Source: an uncultured Flavobacteriales bacterium
Lineage (GTDB): Bacteria; Bacteroidota; Bacteroidia; Flavobacteriales_D; Parvicellaceae
Reading direction: 5' to 3'
DNA: 64,000 bases
Assembly (NCBI GenBank): GCA_943788755.1
Contig: CALSRM010000004.1
Location: 150,642-214,641 of the forward strand
A program made the translations under genes and the position numbers. The notes beneath the pieces were generated by a model. It had not been told where the DNA came from. It saw only the letters and a program-made list of their open reading frames with translations, and did not search any database. Positions 37,802 through 48,477 of the stretch are shown piece by piece (within the stretch, counting starts at the first letter, position 1; each line of letters starts with the position of its first letter).

Positions 37802-38923
37802 TTAACTCTTTACTAATTCTTGTTTCTTTAATTTTACATTTTCAATAAACTGATCAAACAAATATCTTGAATCATGAGGTCCAGGACTTGCTTCTGGATG
37901 ATATTGAACAGAGAATGCGCTTCTGTTATTTATTGAAATACCCGCTAGTGTTCCGTCATTCAAATGTGAATGTGTTACCGTAATATTATCATTTGCATTT
38001 GCACCATCCATATCAACAACAAACCCATGGTTTTGAGAGGTAACTTCGCACTTTCCGGTAATATTGTTTTTTATTGGATGGTTGATTCCTCTATGCCCAT
38101 TGTGCATCTTTTTTGTGGTAAGACCTTGGCTTAATGCTAACATTTGGTGGCCTAAACAAATTCCAAAAATTGTGTAATCTGCATCTACTAATTGCTTAAC
38201 CGTATTAATTACATCTTCCAGTGGTTCTGGGTCACCAGGTCCATTAGAAAGCATAATCCCATCCGGGTTCCATTCTTTAATTGTTTCAAATGAGGTATTG
38301 TATGGGAAAACCTTCACCAAACAATCTCTATCAGTTAAACATCGGACAATGTTTTTCTTTACACCTAAATCTAATAACGCCACTCTATAGCTTGCATCTT
38401 CTTTTCCTAAAGTATATGCCTCTTTTGTTGACACCTTAGAAGCAAGTTCCATCCCTTTCATAGATGGTAACTTAGCTAATTGGGCTTTTAAACTTTCAAT
38501 ATCCGTTGTTTCAGAAGATATAATAGCATTTTGAGCTCCATTATCTCTAATGTAGCGAACCAATGCACGGGTATCAACATCCATTATTCCTACAACACCA
38601 TCCTTCTCTAGATATTCTTGTAAAGAGCTCGTTTCCCCATATCGCGAATGTGTTTGAGAAAACTTCTTTGTTACCAATGCTTTTATCTTAACGCTATTTG
38701 ATTCAACTTCATGGGCTTGTACACCGTAGTTTCCGATATGAGAAGTAGCCATGACAACTATTTGTCCATAATAGGAAGGATCCGTAAAAATCTCTTGATA
38801 ACCGGTCATCCCAGTATTAAAAGCAATTTCTCCAGTTGTAGTGCCAATAGCACCACATGACTTACCATAAAAAACAGTTCCATCTGCTAATAATAAAACC
38901 GTTGTTATCTCTTTTTGAATCAT
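37802..38923 (-). CDS. carA: Carbamoyl-phosphate synthase small subunit
   Basis: A 373-residue glutaminase subunit that supplies ammonia to CarB for arginine and pyrimidine synthesis. The N-terminal CPSase_sm_chain domain (EIAFNTGMTGYQEIFTDPSY) is followed by a class I glutamine amidotransferase domain with nucleophile context GICLGHQMLALSQG, SQNHGF and the catalytic HPE in QYHPEASPGPHDS. A -7-like motif TATTTTTG sits at 38928-38935, immediately before the ATG; if used, the transcript would be nearly leaderless. Confidence 0.97.
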   Translation of the reverse strand: MIQKEITTVLLLADGTVFYGKSCGAIGTTTGEIAFNTGMTGYQEIFTDPSYYGQIVVMATSHIGNYGVQAHEVESNSVKIKALVTKKFSQTHSRYGETSSLQEYLEKDGVVGIMDVDTRALVRYIRDNGAQNAIISSETTDIESLKAQLAKLPSMKGMELASKVSTKEAYTLGKEDASYRVALLDLGVKKNIVRCLTDRDCLVKVFPYNTSFETIKEWNPDGIMLSNGPGDPEPLEDVINTVKQLVDADYTIFGICLGHQMLALSQGLTTKKMHNGHRGINHPIKNNITGKCEVTSQNHGFVVDMDGANANDNITVTHSHLNDGTLAGISINNRSAFSVQYHPEASPGPHDSRYLFDQFIENVKLKKQELVKS

Positions 38924-38927
38924 AGCA

Positions 38928-38935
38928 CAAAAATA
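38928..38935 (-). promoter_or_regulatory. Possible -7 element directly upstream of carA
   Basis: TATTTTTG fits TAnnTTTG but lies only 5 bp before the carA ATG, so transcription would begin at or close to the start codon. No -33 TTTG is visible. The position makes this doubtful without RNA data. Confidence 0.3.
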
Positions 38936-38992
38936 GTGATGTTGTTATTTTTATCTCTCTTTTTATATAAACAAGAATAAAAAATTATTAAC

Positions 38993-39025
38993 AAAAAAAG
39001 GGACAACGTAAATGTTGTCCCTTTT
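38993..39025 (-). terminator. Terminator of the ribosomal cluster after rplQ
   Basis: A perfect 12-bp stem (AAAAGGGACAAC / GTTGTCCCTTTT) with a 6-base loop and a run of seven T residues on the minus strand, 25 bp after the rplQ stop. It marks the end of the S10-spc-alpha transcript. Confidence 0.88.
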
Positions 39026-39049
39026 ATATAAATTAAGAATCATAAATTC

Positions 39050-39724
39050 CTATTCTTCTTTTTTATCGTCACCCTCTTCTTTCTTCTCTTCCTCTTCTTT
39101 TGGAGCAGGTTCTTCAGTCTTAGCTTCTGGAGCTTTTTCTTCAACAACCTCTTCAGTTGCTTCAGCCACTACTTCTTCAGCTTTTTCCTCTTTCACTTCT
39201 TCAGTTACGACAGCTTCTTCTACTTTAGTCTCTTCTTTAACTTCTTCGACTACCTCAGTTTTAACCTCTTCTATAACCTCTGCTGTTTCAGCTACTGCAG
39301 CTTCAGCTTTTTTCTTTCCTCTTCTTCTCGATTTTTTCTTCGGAGCAGCACCTTCAAGTAATAACTCATTAAAGTCAACTAATTCGATCATTGCCATTTC
39401 GGCATTATCACCCAATCTGCTTCCTAATTTGATTATTCTTGTGTAACCTCCTGGTCTATCAGCAATTTTTGGCGCAACATCTCTGAATAATTCAGCAGCT
39501 CCTTGTTTGCTTCTTAAGCTTTTAAAAACCATTCGTCTCGAATGAGTTGTATCTGACTTCGATTTTGTAATCAAAGGCTCAACAAACTTTTTAAGTGCTT
39601 TTGCTTTCGCTATTGTAGTGTTAATTCTTTTATGCTCAATAAGTGAACACGCCATGTTTGCTAACATAGCTTTTCTGTGTGAACTTGTTCTGCTTAAGTG
39701 ATTAACTTTTTTACCGTGTCTCAT
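39050..39724 (-). CDS. rplQ: 50S ribosomal protein L17 with long acidic C-terminal extension
   Basis: The L17 core (about 1-115; [16 protein letters not shown]) is followed by a basic linker ([11 protein letters not shown]) and a roughly 95-residue tail made almost entirely of E, K, A, V and T. Total length is 224 residues, against about 120-130 in most bacteria. Such tails occur in other Bacteroidota L17 proteins. The tail is unlikely to fold and should project from the ribosome surface near the exit tunnel, where L17 sits. Last gene of the cluster. Confidence 0.96.
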   Translation of the reverse strand: MRHGKKVNHLSRTSSHRKAMLANMACSLIEHKRINTTIAKAKALKKFVEPLITKSKSDTTHSRRMVFKSLRSKQGAAELFRDVAPKIADRPGGYTRIIKLGSRLGDNAEMAMIELVDFNELLLEGAAPKKKSRRRGKKKAEAAVAETAEVIEEVKTEVVEEVKEETKVEEAVVTEEVKEEKAEEVVAEATEEVVEEKAPEAKTEEPAPKEEEEKKEEGDDKKEE

Positions 39725-39784
39725 TTCAATTCAATTTTATGTTCTAGGTATGAGGATTAACCTCTCCATCAAACACGTATTTTT

Positions 39785-40777
39785 TTATTCTCTATCTAAC
39801 TTATATTTCGCAACATCCATTCCGAAAGAAAGTCCTTTTGACTCAATTAAGTCTTCCAACTCAGTCAATGACTTTTTACCGAAGTTTCTAAATTTCAACA
39901 AATCATTTTTGTTATAAGAAACTAATTCTCCTAGTGTTTCAACATCTGCAGCTTTTAAGCAGTTCAGTGCTCTTACCGATAAATCCATATCAACCAATCT
40001 TGTTTTAAGCAGCTGACGCATGTGTAATGAAGTTTCATCAAACTCTTCAGACTCCGCTCTTTCATCATCATCCAATGTGATTCTCTCATCTGAGAATAAT
40101 TGGAAGTGGTGAATTAAGATTCTTGCTGATTCTTTTAATGCATCTTTTGGGTTTATTGATCCATCCGTATCAATTTCCATTACTAATTTTTCGTAATCCG
40201 TTTTTTGCTCCACACGAAAGTTCTCAATAGTATACTTAACGTTTTTAATTGGCGTATAAATAGAATCAACAAAAATTGTTCCTACAGATGCATTCGTCAA
40301 TTTGTTTTCTTCAGAAGGAACATATCCTCTACCTTTATTAATGGTAATTTCAATATTCAATTTCACTGAAGAATCCATGCGACAAAGTACATGTTCCGGG
40401 TTCAATACTTGAAATGCAGATGTAAATTTCCCTATATCTCCTGCAGTCAAGGTCTCTTGACCTGCTGATGTAATAACAACTTTTTCGTAATCCGTGTCCT
40501 CAATTTGTCTTTTGAAACGAACTTGCTTCAAATTCAAAATAATTTCAGTTACATCTTCAACCACACCTTTGATAGTTGCAAATTCATGATCAACCCCTTC
40601 TATTTTAACAGAAGCAATTGCAAACCCTTCTAAAGAGTTTAAAAGAATTCTTCGAAGTGCGTTACCTACTGTGATACCATATCCTGGTTCAAGTGGACGA
40701 AACTCAAATTTTCCATGATAGTCCGTAGAATCTATCATGATTACTTTATCTGGTTTTTGGAAATCTAAAATTGCCAT
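39785..40777 (-). CDS. rpoA: RNA polymerase alpha subunit
   Basis: A 330-residue alpha subunit. The N-terminal dimerisation domain holds [20 protein letters not shown] (beta- and beta'-contact), and the C-terminal domain from about 245 holds LDMRQ-like SLHMRQLL... [20 protein letters not shown] and [12 protein letters not shown], which binds UP elements and activators. It sits between rpsD and rplQ as in most bacteria. Confidence 0.98.
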   Translation of the reverse strand: MAILDFQKPDKVIMIDSTDYHGKFEFRPLEPGYGITVGNALRRILLNSLEGFAIASVKIEGVDHEFATIKGVVEDVTEIILNLKQVRFKRQIEDTDYEKVVITSAGQETLTAGDIGKFTSAFQVLNPEHVLCRMDSSVKLNIEITINKGRGYVPSEENKLTNASVGTIFVDSIYTPIKNVKYTIENFRVEQKTDYEKLVMEIDTDGSINPKDALKESARILIHHFQLFSDERITLDDDERAESEEFDETSLHMRQLLKTRLVDMDLSVRALNCLKAADVETLGELVSYNKNDLLKFRNFGKKSLTELEDLIESKGLSFGMDVAKYKLDRE

Positions 40778-40805
40778 TTTTATAGTTTTAATTTGTTAAC
40801 CTCTA

Positions 40806-41408
40806 TTACTTAGAGTATAATTCAACGATAAGTTGCTCTTTAATGTTTTCTGGAATTTGATCTCTTGTAGGAGTAATTTTCATCTCTCCTGACATTTCAC
40901 TAGAATTCCAATCTAACCAATCATAAGAAGTTCTATTAGCTAATGAGAGTGTTACTTTTTCTAATGATTTAGATTTTTCACGCACTGCAATAACTTCTCC
41001 TACTTTAATTGAATAAGATGGAATATTAACAATCTGTCCGTTTACTGTTATGTGTCTATGAGAAACAAATTGACGAGCTGCATCACGGGTAGGAGCAATT
41101 CCTAATCTATATACAACATTGTCTAAACGTGCTTCACACAACTGCAGTAAAAGTTCACCTGTAATACCAGATTTAGAACTTGCTTTCTTAAATAGGTTAG
41201 AAAATTGACGTTCTAAAATACCGTAAGTATATTTTGCCTTTTGCTTTTCAGCTAATTGAACTGCATATTCAGATTGTTTTCCTCTTCTTCTACCTTGTCC
41301 GTGCATCCCTGGAGGATAATTTTTCTTCTCCAAAGTTTTATCAGCACCAAAAATAGGGTCCTTGAATTTTCTTGCAATTTTCGATTTGGGTCCTGTGTAC
41401 CTTGCCAT
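40806..41408 (-). CDS. rpsD: 30S ribosomal protein S4
   Basis: A 200-residue S4. The N-terminus ([14 protein letters not shown]) lacks the four-cysteine zinc motif found in some S4 proteins, so it is a C-minus form. The S4 RNA-binding domain ([20 protein letters not shown] and [16 protein letters not shown]) is intact. It is a primary 16S rRNA binder that starts assembly of the 5' domain. Confidence 0.98.
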   Translation of the reverse strand: MARYTGPKSKIARKFKDPIFGADKTLEKKNYPPGMHGQGRRRGKQSEYAVQLAEKQKAKYTYGILERQFSNLFKKASSKSGITGELLLQLCEARLDNVVYRLGIAPTRDAARQFVSHRHITVNGQIVNIPSYSIKVGEVIAVREKSKSLEKVTLSLANRTSYDWLDWNSSEMSGEMKITPTRDQIPENIKEQLIVELYSK

Positions 41409-41429
41409 CTTATAATAATTTTCTAATAA

Positions 41430-41813
41430 TTAAACTCTACGTCTTTTCGGTGGACGACAACCATTATGCGGTTGAGGTGTAACATCATTAATCTCTGTTA
41501 CCTCAATTCCATTGTTATGAAGAGAACGGATAGCAGACTCTCTACCGGATCCAGGTCCTTTTACATAAACTTTAACTTTACGTAATCCAAAATCAAATGC
41601 TTCCTTCGCACAATCTTCAGCTGCTACTTGTGCAGCATAGGGCGTATTCTTTTTAGATCCTCTAAAACCCATTTTACCGGCAGAAGACCAAGATATTACC
41701 TGACCGCTTGCGTTACATAATGATATGATAACGTTATTAAATGAAGCCTGAATGTGAGCTTGTCCAACAGGATCAACTTTAACTTTCTTCTTCTTTTTTA
41801 CTGACTTAGCCAT
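41430..41813 (-). CDS. rpsK: 30S ribosomal protein S11
   Basis: A 127-residue S11 with the conserved core [21 protein letters not shown] and the C-terminal [18 protein letters not shown]. It lies in the 30S platform next to the E site and Shine-Dalgarno cleft. Encoded between rpsM and rpsD. Confidence 0.98.
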   Translation of the reverse strand: MAKSVKKKKKVKVDPVGQAHIQASFNNVIISLCNASGQVISWSSAGKMGFRGSKKNTPYAAQVAAEDCAKEAFDFGLRKVKVYVKGPGSGRESAIRSLHNNGIEVTEINDVTPQPHNGCRPPKRRRV

Positions 41814-41828
41814 AATTAAGCTTATTTA

Positions 41829-42206
41829 TTACTTGGTTGCTTTTTTCTTATTAGCAACAGTTTTTCTTTTTCCTTTCCTAGTTCTCGCGTTGTTTTTTGT
41901 TCTTTGGCCGCGCAAAGGTAAGCCATTTCTATGACGTATCCCTCTTTGACATCCAATATCCATTAAACGCTTGATATTCAACTGGATTTCAGAGCGCAAA
42001 GATCCTTCAACCTTATACTCTTCAGATATCACATTACGGATTGCTCCGATCTGATCATCGTTCCATTCGTCTACCTTAATATTTTCATCTACACCTGCTT
42101 TAGCTAATATATTAGCTGCTGTGCTTCTACCAATACCGTAGATGTAAGTTAAACTTATTACACCTCTCTTGTTGTCTGGTACATCTATTCCTGCAATTCT
42201 TGCCAT
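41829..42206 (-). CDS. rpsM: 30S ribosomal protein S13
   Basis: A 125-residue S13 with [20 protein letters not shown] and the helix-two-turns-helix region [15 protein letters not shown], followed by the C-terminal [19 protein letters not shown] tail that reaches the P-site tRNA. First gene after rpmJ in the alpha segment. Confidence 0.98.
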   Translation of the reverse strand: MARIAGIDVPDNKRGVISLTYIYGIGRSTAANILAKAGVDENIKVDEWNDDQIGAIRNVISEEYKVEGSLRSEIQLNIKRLMDIGCQRGIRHRNGLPLRGQRTKNNARTRKGKRKTVANKKKATK

Positions 42207-42221
42207 AATACTTACTGTTTT

Positions 42222-42338
42222 CTATCCTTGACGTTGTTTGAATTTAGGATTCTTTTTGTTAATAACGTACAACCTACCCTTTCTGCGTACAATTTTGCAG
42301 TCGGATGATCTTTTCTTTACTGATGCTCTTACTTTCAT
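42222..42338 (-). CDS. rpmJ: 50S ribosomal protein L36
   Basis: A 38-codon gene starting at the ATG at 42336-42338 and ending with TAG 15 bp before rpsM. The protein begins [10 protein letters not shown] and ends [10 protein letters not shown], the L36 pattern. Only one cysteine (C14) remains of the usual three Cys and one His zinc ligands, so this is a C-minus, zinc-independent L36, as commonly seen in Bacteroidota. Confidence 0.95.
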   Translation of the reverse strand: MKVRASVKKRSSDCKIVRRKGRLYVINKKNPKFKQRQG

Positions 42339-42371
42339 CTCTTTTGTTTTATGTATTCCGATTCGTCCAGA

Positions 42372-42590
42372 TTACTTATATCTGAACGAAATTCTTCCTT
42401 TTGTTAAATCATATGGCGACATTTCTACCTTTACCTTATCTCCAGGAAGGATGCGAATATAGTGCATTCTCATCTTTCCTGAAATATGAGCCGTAAGAAT
42501 ATGTCCATTTTCCAACTCTACACGAAACATTGCATTTGACAACGCTTCGATAATTGTTCCATCTTGCTCTATAGACGCTTGTTTAGCCAT
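42372..42590 (-). CDS. infA: Translation initiation factor IF-1
   Basis: A 72-residue OB-fold factor ([20 protein letters not shown], then [20 protein letters not shown] and [11 protein letters not shown]). It binds the 30S A site during initiation. It lies directly after map, 1 bp apart. Confidence 0.98.
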   Translation of the reverse strand: MAKQASIEQDGTIIEALSNAMFRVELENGHILTAHISGKMRMHYIRILPGDKVKVEMSPYDLTKGRISFRYK

Positions 42591-42591
42591 T

Positions 42592-43368
42592 CTAATTTTT
42601 ATTTAATACTTCTTCAATATATTTAAATGTTGACAAAACTTCTGCTTTACCTTTTCCTATTGCTACGTCGTGTTCAAAATGCGCCGATGGTTTTCTGTCT
42701 TTTGTGACAATTGTCCATCCATCTTCTAATTGAGACACTTCCTTAACTCCCAAATTAATCATTGGTTCGATAGCGATAACCAAACCTTCTTTCATTTTTA
42801 GTCCTCTACCTCTCCTACCATAATTTGGCACTTCTGGTTTTTCGTGCAATCCTCTCCCTAATCCATGACCTACTAACTCTCTCACTACACCATACCCATT
42901 ATCTTCTGCGTGTTTTTGAACGGCATACCCAATATCACCAATTCTATTGCCTGATACCGCTGCTTCAACAGCCTTATTCAAACATTCTTTGGTTACTTCA
43001 AGTAGTTTATGAATCTCTGGCGTTACCTCTCCGATTTCGAAGGTGTAAGCTGAATCTCCATAAAACCCATTCAGTAACGTACCGCAATCGACAGATACAA
43101 TATCTCCATCTATCAGTGGTTTGTCATTTGGAACTCCGTGAACAACCGCTTCATTTACCGAAGTACATAACGTATTCGGAAATCCACCGTATCCTAAGAA
43201 TCCAGGTTCAGCTCCATTATCTCGAATAAACTCTTCCGCAATTTTATCTAATTGAAGAGTAGTTACACCCGGTTTAATGAGCTTAGCAACTTCTGCTAAA
43301 GTTTTTCCAACAAGTAAAGAACTTTCTCTTAATAGTTCAATTTCTTCTTTAGTCTTATAGAAAACCAT
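42592..43368 (-). CDS. map: Methionine aminopeptidase, type I
   Basis: A 258-residue dinuclear metallopeptidase removing N-terminal Met from nascent proteins. The metal ligands can be placed in [20 protein letters not shown] (two Asp), [13 protein letters not shown] (His), IEPMI (Glu) and LEDGWTIV...HFEHDVAI (final Glu/His region). It lacks the N-terminal zinc-finger extension of eukaryotic type I enzymes. It sits between secY and infA, the usual spc position. Confidence 0.97.
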   Translation of the reverse strand: MVFYKTKEEIELLRESSLLVGKTLAEVAKLIKPGVTTLQLDKIAEEFIRDNGAEPGFLGYGGFPNTLCTSVNEAVVHGVPNDKPLIDGDIVSVDCGTLLNGFYGDSAYTFEIGEVTPEIHKLLEVTKECLNKAVEAAVSGNRIGDIGYAVQKHAEDNGYGVVRELVGHGLGRGLHEKPEVPNYGRRGRGLKMKEGLVIAIEPMINLGVKEVSQLEDGWTIVTKDRKPSAHFEHDVAIGKGKAEVLSTFKYIEEVLNKN

Positions 43369-43379
43369 ACGACCAAAAA

Positions 43380-44705
43380 TTAAAGCGACTGCTGCATCGA
43401 CACTGCCGATGAAGTAGAACGCCCTTTTATTCTTCCTCCTTTCATTAATCCATCATAATGACGGTTTAATAAATGACTTTCAATTTGCTGTAATGTGTCT
43501 AAAACAACACCTACCATAATTAACAATGACGTACCTCCAAAGAAGTAAGCAAATGACTGGCTAATATCTGCGTTCATTGCGAATGCAGGTAAAATAGCTA
43601 TAAATCCTAAAAATATTGATCCTGGTAATACCAATCGAGATAACAATGAATCAATAAACTCTGAAGTTTGTCTTCCTGGCTTAACACCTGGGATAAATGA
43701 CCCTCCTCTTTTTAATTCATCCGCCATTTGATTTGGATTCATCATCATTGCAGTGTAGAAATACGTAAACACTACAATCAATAAAAAGAATGTAAAGTTG
43801 TACCAAAACCCTTTCATGTTTGCAAACTCAACACCTAAGTCAGTTCCTTGAAAAATCATTGATGGCAAAAACATTAATGCCTGTGCAAAAATGATCGGCA
43901 TTACGCCCGCCTGATTTATTTTCAATGGAATATAACTTCTCTGTCCACCTGCAACTGCCTGTCTTGTTCCTCGTCCAATAACTCTTTTTGCAGTTTGAAT
44001 AGGTATTCTACGTGTACCTTGTACCAGTAATACCGTTGCCAATATTACAAACAATAAAACAACCAGTTCAACTAACAAGATAACCATACCACCGTTCGTT
44101 ACTTTCGCTCCTAATTCTTGTAAGAAAGCCCCAGGCAAGTTAGCTACAATACCTATAGTAATTATCAATGAGATTCCATTTCCTAACCCTCTATCAGTAA
44201 TTCTCTCTCCTAACCATGTTACGAACATAGTACCAGCAGTAAGAATCATTAATGTTTGTATCCACCATAAAATAGAAGGATCAGCCACTCCTGCCAAAGC
44301 AAATTGAGAGACATAAGCCGGTGCTTGGAATAAACAAATTACTATTGTTAAGTAACGGGTATATTGATTGATTTTCTTTCTTCCACTTTCTCCTTCTTTT
44401 TGCAGTTTCTGGACCACAGGGACTGCCATACCTAACAATTGCATAACGATCGAGGCAGATATATAAGGCATAATACCTAACGCCATAACAGAAGCACGTG
44501 AAAATGCACCACCAGCAAACATATTGATAAGACTTAAGATTCCACCATCCGCAGCTTGCGAATTAAGTGCTGCAGTATCAACACCAGGAAGAACGATAAA
44601 AGAGCCTATTCTATACACGAGGATTAACCCTAAAGTATAAATAATTCTTTTCCTTAGTTCTTCAACTGCCCAAATGTGCTTTAATGTTGTAATCAATCCT
44701 TTCAT
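43380..44705 (-). CDS. secY: Preprotein translocase subunit SecY
   Basis: A 441-residue channel protein with ten predicted membrane segments. The start segment LRKRIIYTLGLILVYRIGSF, the plug/TM2 area with LINMFAGGAFSRASVMALGI, PGRQTSEFIDSLLSRLVLPG and LLNRHYDGLMKGG (C-terminal cytoplasmic region) match the family. It forms the Sec channel with SecE and SecG; the SecE and SecG genes are not in this window. Confidence 0.97.
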   Translation of the reverse strand: MKGLITTLKHIWAVEELRKRIIYTLGLILVYRIGSFIVLPGVDTAALNSQAADGGILSLINMFAGGAFSRASVMALGIMPYISASIVMQLLGMAVPVVQKLQKEGESGRKKINQYTRYLTIVICLFQAPAYVSQFALAGVADPSILWWIQTLMILTAGTMFVTWLGERITDRGLGNGISLIITIGIVANLPGAFLQELGAKVTNGGMVILLVELVVLLFVILATVLLVQGTRRIPIQTAKRVIGRGTRQAVAGGQRSYIPLKINQAGVMPIIFAQALMFLPSMIFQGTDLGVEFANMKGFWYNFTFFLLIVVFTYFYTAMMMNPNQMADELKRGGSFIPGVKPGRQTSEFIDSLLSRLVLPGSIFLGFIAILPAFAMNADISQSFAYFFGGTSLLIMVGVVLDTLQQIESHLLNRHYDGLMKGGRIKGRSTSSAVSMQQSL

Positions 44706-44721
44706 CCAAGTAAACTATAAC

Positions 44722-45168
44722 TTATATTACTTCTGCTGTACCTCCTGCTGCTTCAATAGCTGCTTTAGCCGTAGCAGAAAATCCGTTCGCCTTAACACCA
44801 ATTTTTGATTTCAGCTCTCCTCTTCCTAAAATCTTCACTAAATCGTTCTTACTAATAAGTCCGTTTTCAATAAGGATTTCAGGAGTAATCTCCTTAACCT
44901 TTTTAGAATCTATCAGGATCTGAATTGCATCCAAATTAATACCCTTGTATTCAACACGGTTAATATTTGTGAATCCAAATTTAGGCACTCTTTTCTGAAG
45001 TGGCATTTGACCACCTTCAAATCCGATTTTGCTACTATATCCTGATCTAGATTTAGCTCCTTTGTGTCCTCTTGTTGCAGTTCCGCCATGTCCAGATCCT
45101 TGCCCTCTTGCAATTCTCTTTCTATTCTTTGTGGAACCTTCTGCAGGTTTTAAATTATGTAATTTCAT
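44722..45168 (-). CDS. rplO: 50S ribosomal protein L15
   Basis: A 148-residue L15 with the N-terminal basic, glycine-rich extension ([20 protein letters not shown]) that threads into 23S rRNA, and the globular C-terminal domain starting near [14 protein letters not shown]. It is located between rpmD and secY. Confidence 0.98.
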   Translation of the reverse strand: MKLHNLKPAEGSTKNRKRIARGQGSGHGGTATRGHKGAKSRSGYSSKIGFEGGQMPLQKRVPKFGFTNINRVEYKGINLDAIQILIDSKKVKEITPEILIENGLISKNDLVKILGRGELKSKIGVKANGFSATAKAAIEAAGGTAEVI

Positions 45169-45189
45169 TTCTATAAATTCTTTTGTAGT

Positions 45190-45375
45190 TTAATCTACAA
45201 TTTTCACTAAATGTCCAATCTTCTTAACCATTCCTAAAATCTGTGGAGTAGCCTCGTGTTCAATAACTTTATGCATGCTACCTTTTTTGGTAAAACCAAG
45301 GGCTTCCAGTGTAAGCTTTTGTCGCATCGGTCTATTGATTCCGCTTTTATATTGTATTAATTTAATCTTTGCCAT
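45190..45375 (-). CDS. rpmD: 50S ribosomal protein L30
   Basis: A 61-residue L30 of bacterial length (AKIKLIQYKSGINRPMRQK, LEALGFTKKGSMHKVIEH). The ferredoxin-like fold binds near 5S rRNA. It sits between rpsE and rplO. Confidence 0.97.
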   Translation of the reverse strand: MAKIKLIQYKSGINRPMRQKLTLEALGFTKKGSMHKVIEHEATPQILGMVKKIGHLVKIVD

Positions 45376-45390
45376 CGCTCTAACTATATA

Positions 45391-45909
45391 TTATCCGTTA
45401 AATACTTTATCTAAAGAAACTCCTCTTTGATAAGCTACTGCATTCGCATCACGCATCTTAGATAAAGCATCTATTGTAGCCATCACAACATTGTGAGGGT
45501 TGGAAGAACCTTGTGATTTTGCTAGTACATTATGTACACCTGCACTCTCCAAAACTGCACGCATTGCGCCACCTGCAATAACACCGGTACCTTGAGAAGC
45601 TGGCTTCAAAAACACTCTACCTCCATCAGCTTTACCAACTTGGGTATGAGGAATGGTGTTATTAATAACCGGAACTTTGATAAGGTTCTTTTTTGCATTA
45701 TCAATAGCTTTAGAAATTGCCTCTACTACCTCTTTTGCTTTCCCTTTACCATGTCCTACAGTACCATTTTCGTCTCCCACGACAACAATTGCAGCAAAAC
45801 TGAAAGTTCTACCACCTTTAGTTACTTTAGTTACACGGTTTATTGCAACTAACTTATCTTTCAACTCAATGTCTGCTGACTTAATGTTTTTTATCTTTGC
45901 TTGTGCCAT
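45391..45909 (-). CDS. rpsE: 30S ribosomal protein S5
   Basis: A 172-residue S5 with the double-stranded RNA-binding N-domain ([20 protein letters not shown]) and C-terminal S5_C domain ([19 protein letters not shown]). Contributes to mRNA entry and decoding fidelity; the spectinomycin loop TKGGRTFSF is present. Confidence 0.98.
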   Translation of the reverse strand: MAQAKIKNIKSADIELKDKLVAINRVTKVTKGGRTFSFAAIVVVGDENGTVGHGKGKAKEVVEAISKAIDNAKKNLIKVPVINNTIPHTQVGKADGGRVFLKPASQGTGVIAGGAMRAVLESAGVHNVLAKSQGSSNPHNVVMATIDALSKMRDANAVAYQRGVSLDKVFNG

Positions 45910-45914
45910 TTCTA

Positions 45915-46268
45915 TTAAAATTTAATGCCTTCTTCTCTAGCTGCTTCTGCTAAAGCTTTTACTCTACCATGATATAAGTAACCATTTCTATCAAAAACTA
46001 CAGATTCTAATCCTGCCTTTTTTGCTAGCCTTGCGATTTCTTTTCCTATCAATTTAGCTTGTTCAACTTTATTACCTTTTTGAGCAGCATCATTCTTTAC
46101 TGAAGACGCTGACCCCAATGTTACACCAGCTACATCGTCAATTAATTGAGCATAAATTTGCTTATTACTTCTAAATACTGACAACCTTGGTCTTGAAGAT
46201 GTTCCTGTAACCGTTTTACGGATTCTTCTTTTAATTCTGATTCTTCTATCTTCTCTTGATAAAGCCAT
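45915..46268 (-). CDS. rplR: 50S ribosomal protein L18
   Basis: A 117-residue L18 that binds 5S rRNA in the central protuberance. [20 protein letters not shown] and the C-terminal [23 protein letters not shown] are characteristic. Six bases before rpsE. Confidence 0.98.
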   Translation of the reverse strand: MALSREDRRIRIKRRIRKTVTGTSSRPRLSVFRSNKQIYAQLIDDVAGVTLGSASSVKNDAAQKGNKVEQAKLIGKEIARLAKKAGLESVVFDRNGYLYHGRVKALAEAAREEGIKF

Positions 46269-46296
46269 AACTATTGCTTTTAAAATTCAAATCTTA

Positions 46297-46848
46297 TTAT
46301 CCAGCTGTTTTACCTGCTTTCTTTCTTACTTCTTCTCCTTTAAATCGAACACCTTTACCTTTATATGGCTCCGGTTTTCTAAAAGAGCGAATCTTTGCAG
46401 CAACCTGTCCAACAAGCTGCTTATCCATCGATTCTAATTTAATTTGAGGATTTTTACCCTTTTCTGAAACCGTAGAAACTTTAACTTCCGACGGAACTTC
46501 AAAAATAATTGGATGTGAAAACCCAAGAGCTAACTCCAACAACTGACCCGAATTTTTTGCTCTATATCCAACACCCACTAATTCTTGTTCAATTGAATAA
46601 CCATTTGAAACACCTTCAACCATATTTGCAATAAGTGCTCTTGATAAACCATGATGCGCTTTATGCTCTTTAGATTCTGATGGTCTTGTTACTTCAAGAA
46701 CACCATCCGTAATAGTTACTCCTAAATCTGAATTAATTCTTTCCGATAACTCACCTAATTTTCCTTTAACAGAAACAACGTTATCTTCAGCTATGTTAAT
46801 TTCAACTCCTTCCGGAATCTCAATTATTGCTTTTCCAATTCTTGACAT
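46297..46848 (-). CDS. rplF: 50S ribosomal protein L6
   Basis: A 183-residue L6 built from two repeated alpha/beta domains, ending with the signature KIRSFRKPEPYKGKGVRF. It contacts the sarcin-ricin region near the factor-binding site. Located between rpsH and rplR. Confidence 0.98.
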   Translation of the reverse strand: MSRIGKAIIEIPEGVEINIAEDNVVSVKGKLGELSERINSDLGVTITDGVLEVTRPSESKEHKAHHGLSRALIANMVEGVSNGYSIEQELVGVGYRAKNSGQLLELALGFSHPIIFEVPSEVKVSTVSEKGKNPQIKLESMDKQLVGQVAAKIRSFRKPEPYKGKGVRFKGEEVRKKAGKTAG

Positions 46849-46867
46849 CTTTTTTCCTCCTAATTAA

Positions 46868-47269
46868 TTAATGAACGTAGCATAAAACCTCACCACCTAC
46901 ATTCTCAGTTACTGCTTCTTTATTAGAGATAACTCCCTTAGAAGTAGACAAAATTGCAATTCCCAATCCATTAAGAACTCTTGGCAACTCCTTAGCTCCT
47001 TTATAATCTCTTAATCCAGGCTTACTAATTCTTGTCAATTCAGTTATTGCATTTTTCTTTGTCTGAGCATGATATTTTAAAGCGATTTTAATAACCCCTT
47101 GTTTATCATCTTCGATAAATTTATAATTTAAGATATACCCTTTATCCATAAGGATTTTAGTAATCTCTTTTTTCATATTCGACGCAGGTACTTCTACGAC
47201 TTTGTGACCTGCAGTAATTGCATTTCTAAGTCTGGTTAAGTAATCTGCTATTGGATCAGTAACTTTCAT
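46868..47269 (-). CDS. rpsH: 30S ribosomal protein S8
   Basis: A 133-residue S8 with N-terminal [19 protein letters not shown] and C-terminal [18 protein letters not shown] central-domain 16S rRNA binder which in other bacteria also represses spc translation. Between rpsN and rplF. Confidence 0.98.
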   Translation of the reverse strand: MKVTDPIADYLTRLRNAITAGHKVVEVPASNMKKEITKILMDKGYILNYKFIEDDKQGVIKIALKYHAQTKKNAITELTRISKPGLRDYKGAKELPRVLNGLGIAILSTSKGVISNKEAVTENVGGEVLCYVH

Positions 47270-47290
47270 TCTTTTCTCTAATTATCTATT

Positions 47291-47578
47291 TTACCAACTT
47301 GCTTTTCTAACACCTGGTATTAAACCTGAGTTAGCCATTTCTCTAAAAGTAACACGAGATATTCCAAATTGTCTCATATACCCTCTAGGTCTTCCTGTCA
47401 GTTGACATCTGTTATGCTTTCTTATAGCCATTGAGTTTTTTGGAAGTTTTTGTAATGCTAACATTGCATCCCAATCTCCTTTATTCGCTAATTTTCTTAA
47501 CTCGTCTCTTTTTGCTGCATATCGGTCAGTAAGTTTTGCTCTCTTAACTTCCCTTGCTTTCATTGATTCTTTAGCCAT
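47291..47578 (-). CDS. rpsN: 30S ribosomal protein S14, C-minus type
   Basis: A 95-residue S14 ([13 protein letters not shown]...; C-terminal [21 protein letters not shown]). Its length and the lone cysteine in [12 protein letters not shown] show the zinc-independent long form rather than the 61-residue Zn form. The first ATG is kept because [10 protein letters not shown] is the usual start in this phylum. Confidence 0.97.
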   Translation of the reverse strand: MAKESMKAREVKRAKLTDRYAAKRDELRKLANKGDWDAMLALQKLPKNSMAIRKHNRCQLTGRPRGYMRQFGISRVTFREMANSGLIPGVRKASW

Positions 47579-47583
47579 CTTTC

Positions 47584-48132
47584 TTATTTTTTTGCGAATG
47601 GAAATCCAAATTCTTCTAACAAGGCTTTCCCTTCTTCGTTAGTCTTAGCAGTAGTTACAATTGTAACATCCATACCTAACATTTTATTAACTTTATCAAT
47701 ATCAATTTCTGGAAAGATAATATGCTCTGTAATACCAACGGTAAAGTTTCCTCTTCCATCTCCTTTAGAATTAACTCCTCTAAAATCTCGGGTCCTAGGT
47801 AAAGCAACAGCAATAAATCTATCTAAAAATTCATACATTTTCGCTCTTCTCAACGTAACCTTCGTCCCAATTGGCATTCCTTTACGCAATTTGAAATTCG
47901 AAATATCTTTTTTCGAATTAACAATAAGCACTTTTTGACCTGTAATTGACATCAATTCCTCCGCTGCAGTTTGTACTAATTTTTTATCAGATACTGCGTC
48001 ACCGATTCCTTGGCTAATTACAATCTTTTCGATTCTTGGAACTTCCATAATCGACTTGTACTCAAATTTTTTCTGTAGAGCAGGAACAACTTCGTTCCTA
48101 TATGTTTCTCTAAGTCTTGGTTGATAGCTCAT
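47584..48132 (-). CDS. rplE: 50S ribosomal protein L5
   Basis: A 182-residue L5, binder of 5S rRNA and P-site t[43 protein letters not shown] and [20 protein letters not shown] are family blocks. It starts 1 bp after rplX. Confidence 0.98.
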   Translation of the reverse strand: MSYQPRLRETYRNEVVPALQKKFEYKSIMEVPRIEKIVISQGIGDAVSDKKLVQTAAEELMSITGQKVLIVNSKKDISNFKLRKGMPIGTKVTLRRAKMYEFLDRFIAVALPRTRDFRGVNSKGDGRGNFTVGITEHIIFPEIDIDKVNKMLGMDVTIVTTAKTNEEGKALLEEFGFPFAKK

Positions 48133-48133
48133 A

Positions 48134-48457
48134 TTATATTACCTCTCCTGATTTTTTTCCGAAACGGACAAGTTTCTTATTCTCGTCTAACTTTCTGCCT
48201 ATTCTTGTTGGCTCACCATTTTGAACAAGCATCACATTTGAAATGTGAATACTTCTGTCGTTGTCAACGATTCCTCCATCAGGATTAGCTTTATCCGATT
48301 GTGGTTTAACATGCTTCTTATTTAAAACAGTTAATCCCTCAACGAATACTCGTTCGTTTTTATGATCAATGTCAAGAACACTTCCTTCTTGACCGACTGC
48401 AGCCCCAGCAATTACTTTCACCGTGTCTCCTTTTTTGATCTTTAATTTTGTTTGCAT
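48134..48457 (-). CDS. rplX: 50S ribosomal protein L24
   Basis: A 107-residue KOW-domain protein ([20 protein letters not shown]) that initiates 50S assembly near the tunnel exit. Located between rplN and rplE. Confidence 0.98.
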   Translation of the reverse strand: MQTKLKIKKGDTVKVIAGAAVGQEGSVLDIDHKNERVFVEGLTVLNKKHVKPQSDKANPDGGIVDNDRSIHISNVMLVQNGEPTRIGRKLDENKKLVRFGKKSGEVI

Positions 48458-48477
48458 AACAATTCTTATTGCCTAAT

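Noticed and set aside
39012..39446. 144-residue serine-rich open frame on the plus strand
   Set aside because: It is antisense to rplQ; its composition simply mirrors the E/K-rich tail codons, and L17 is certain.
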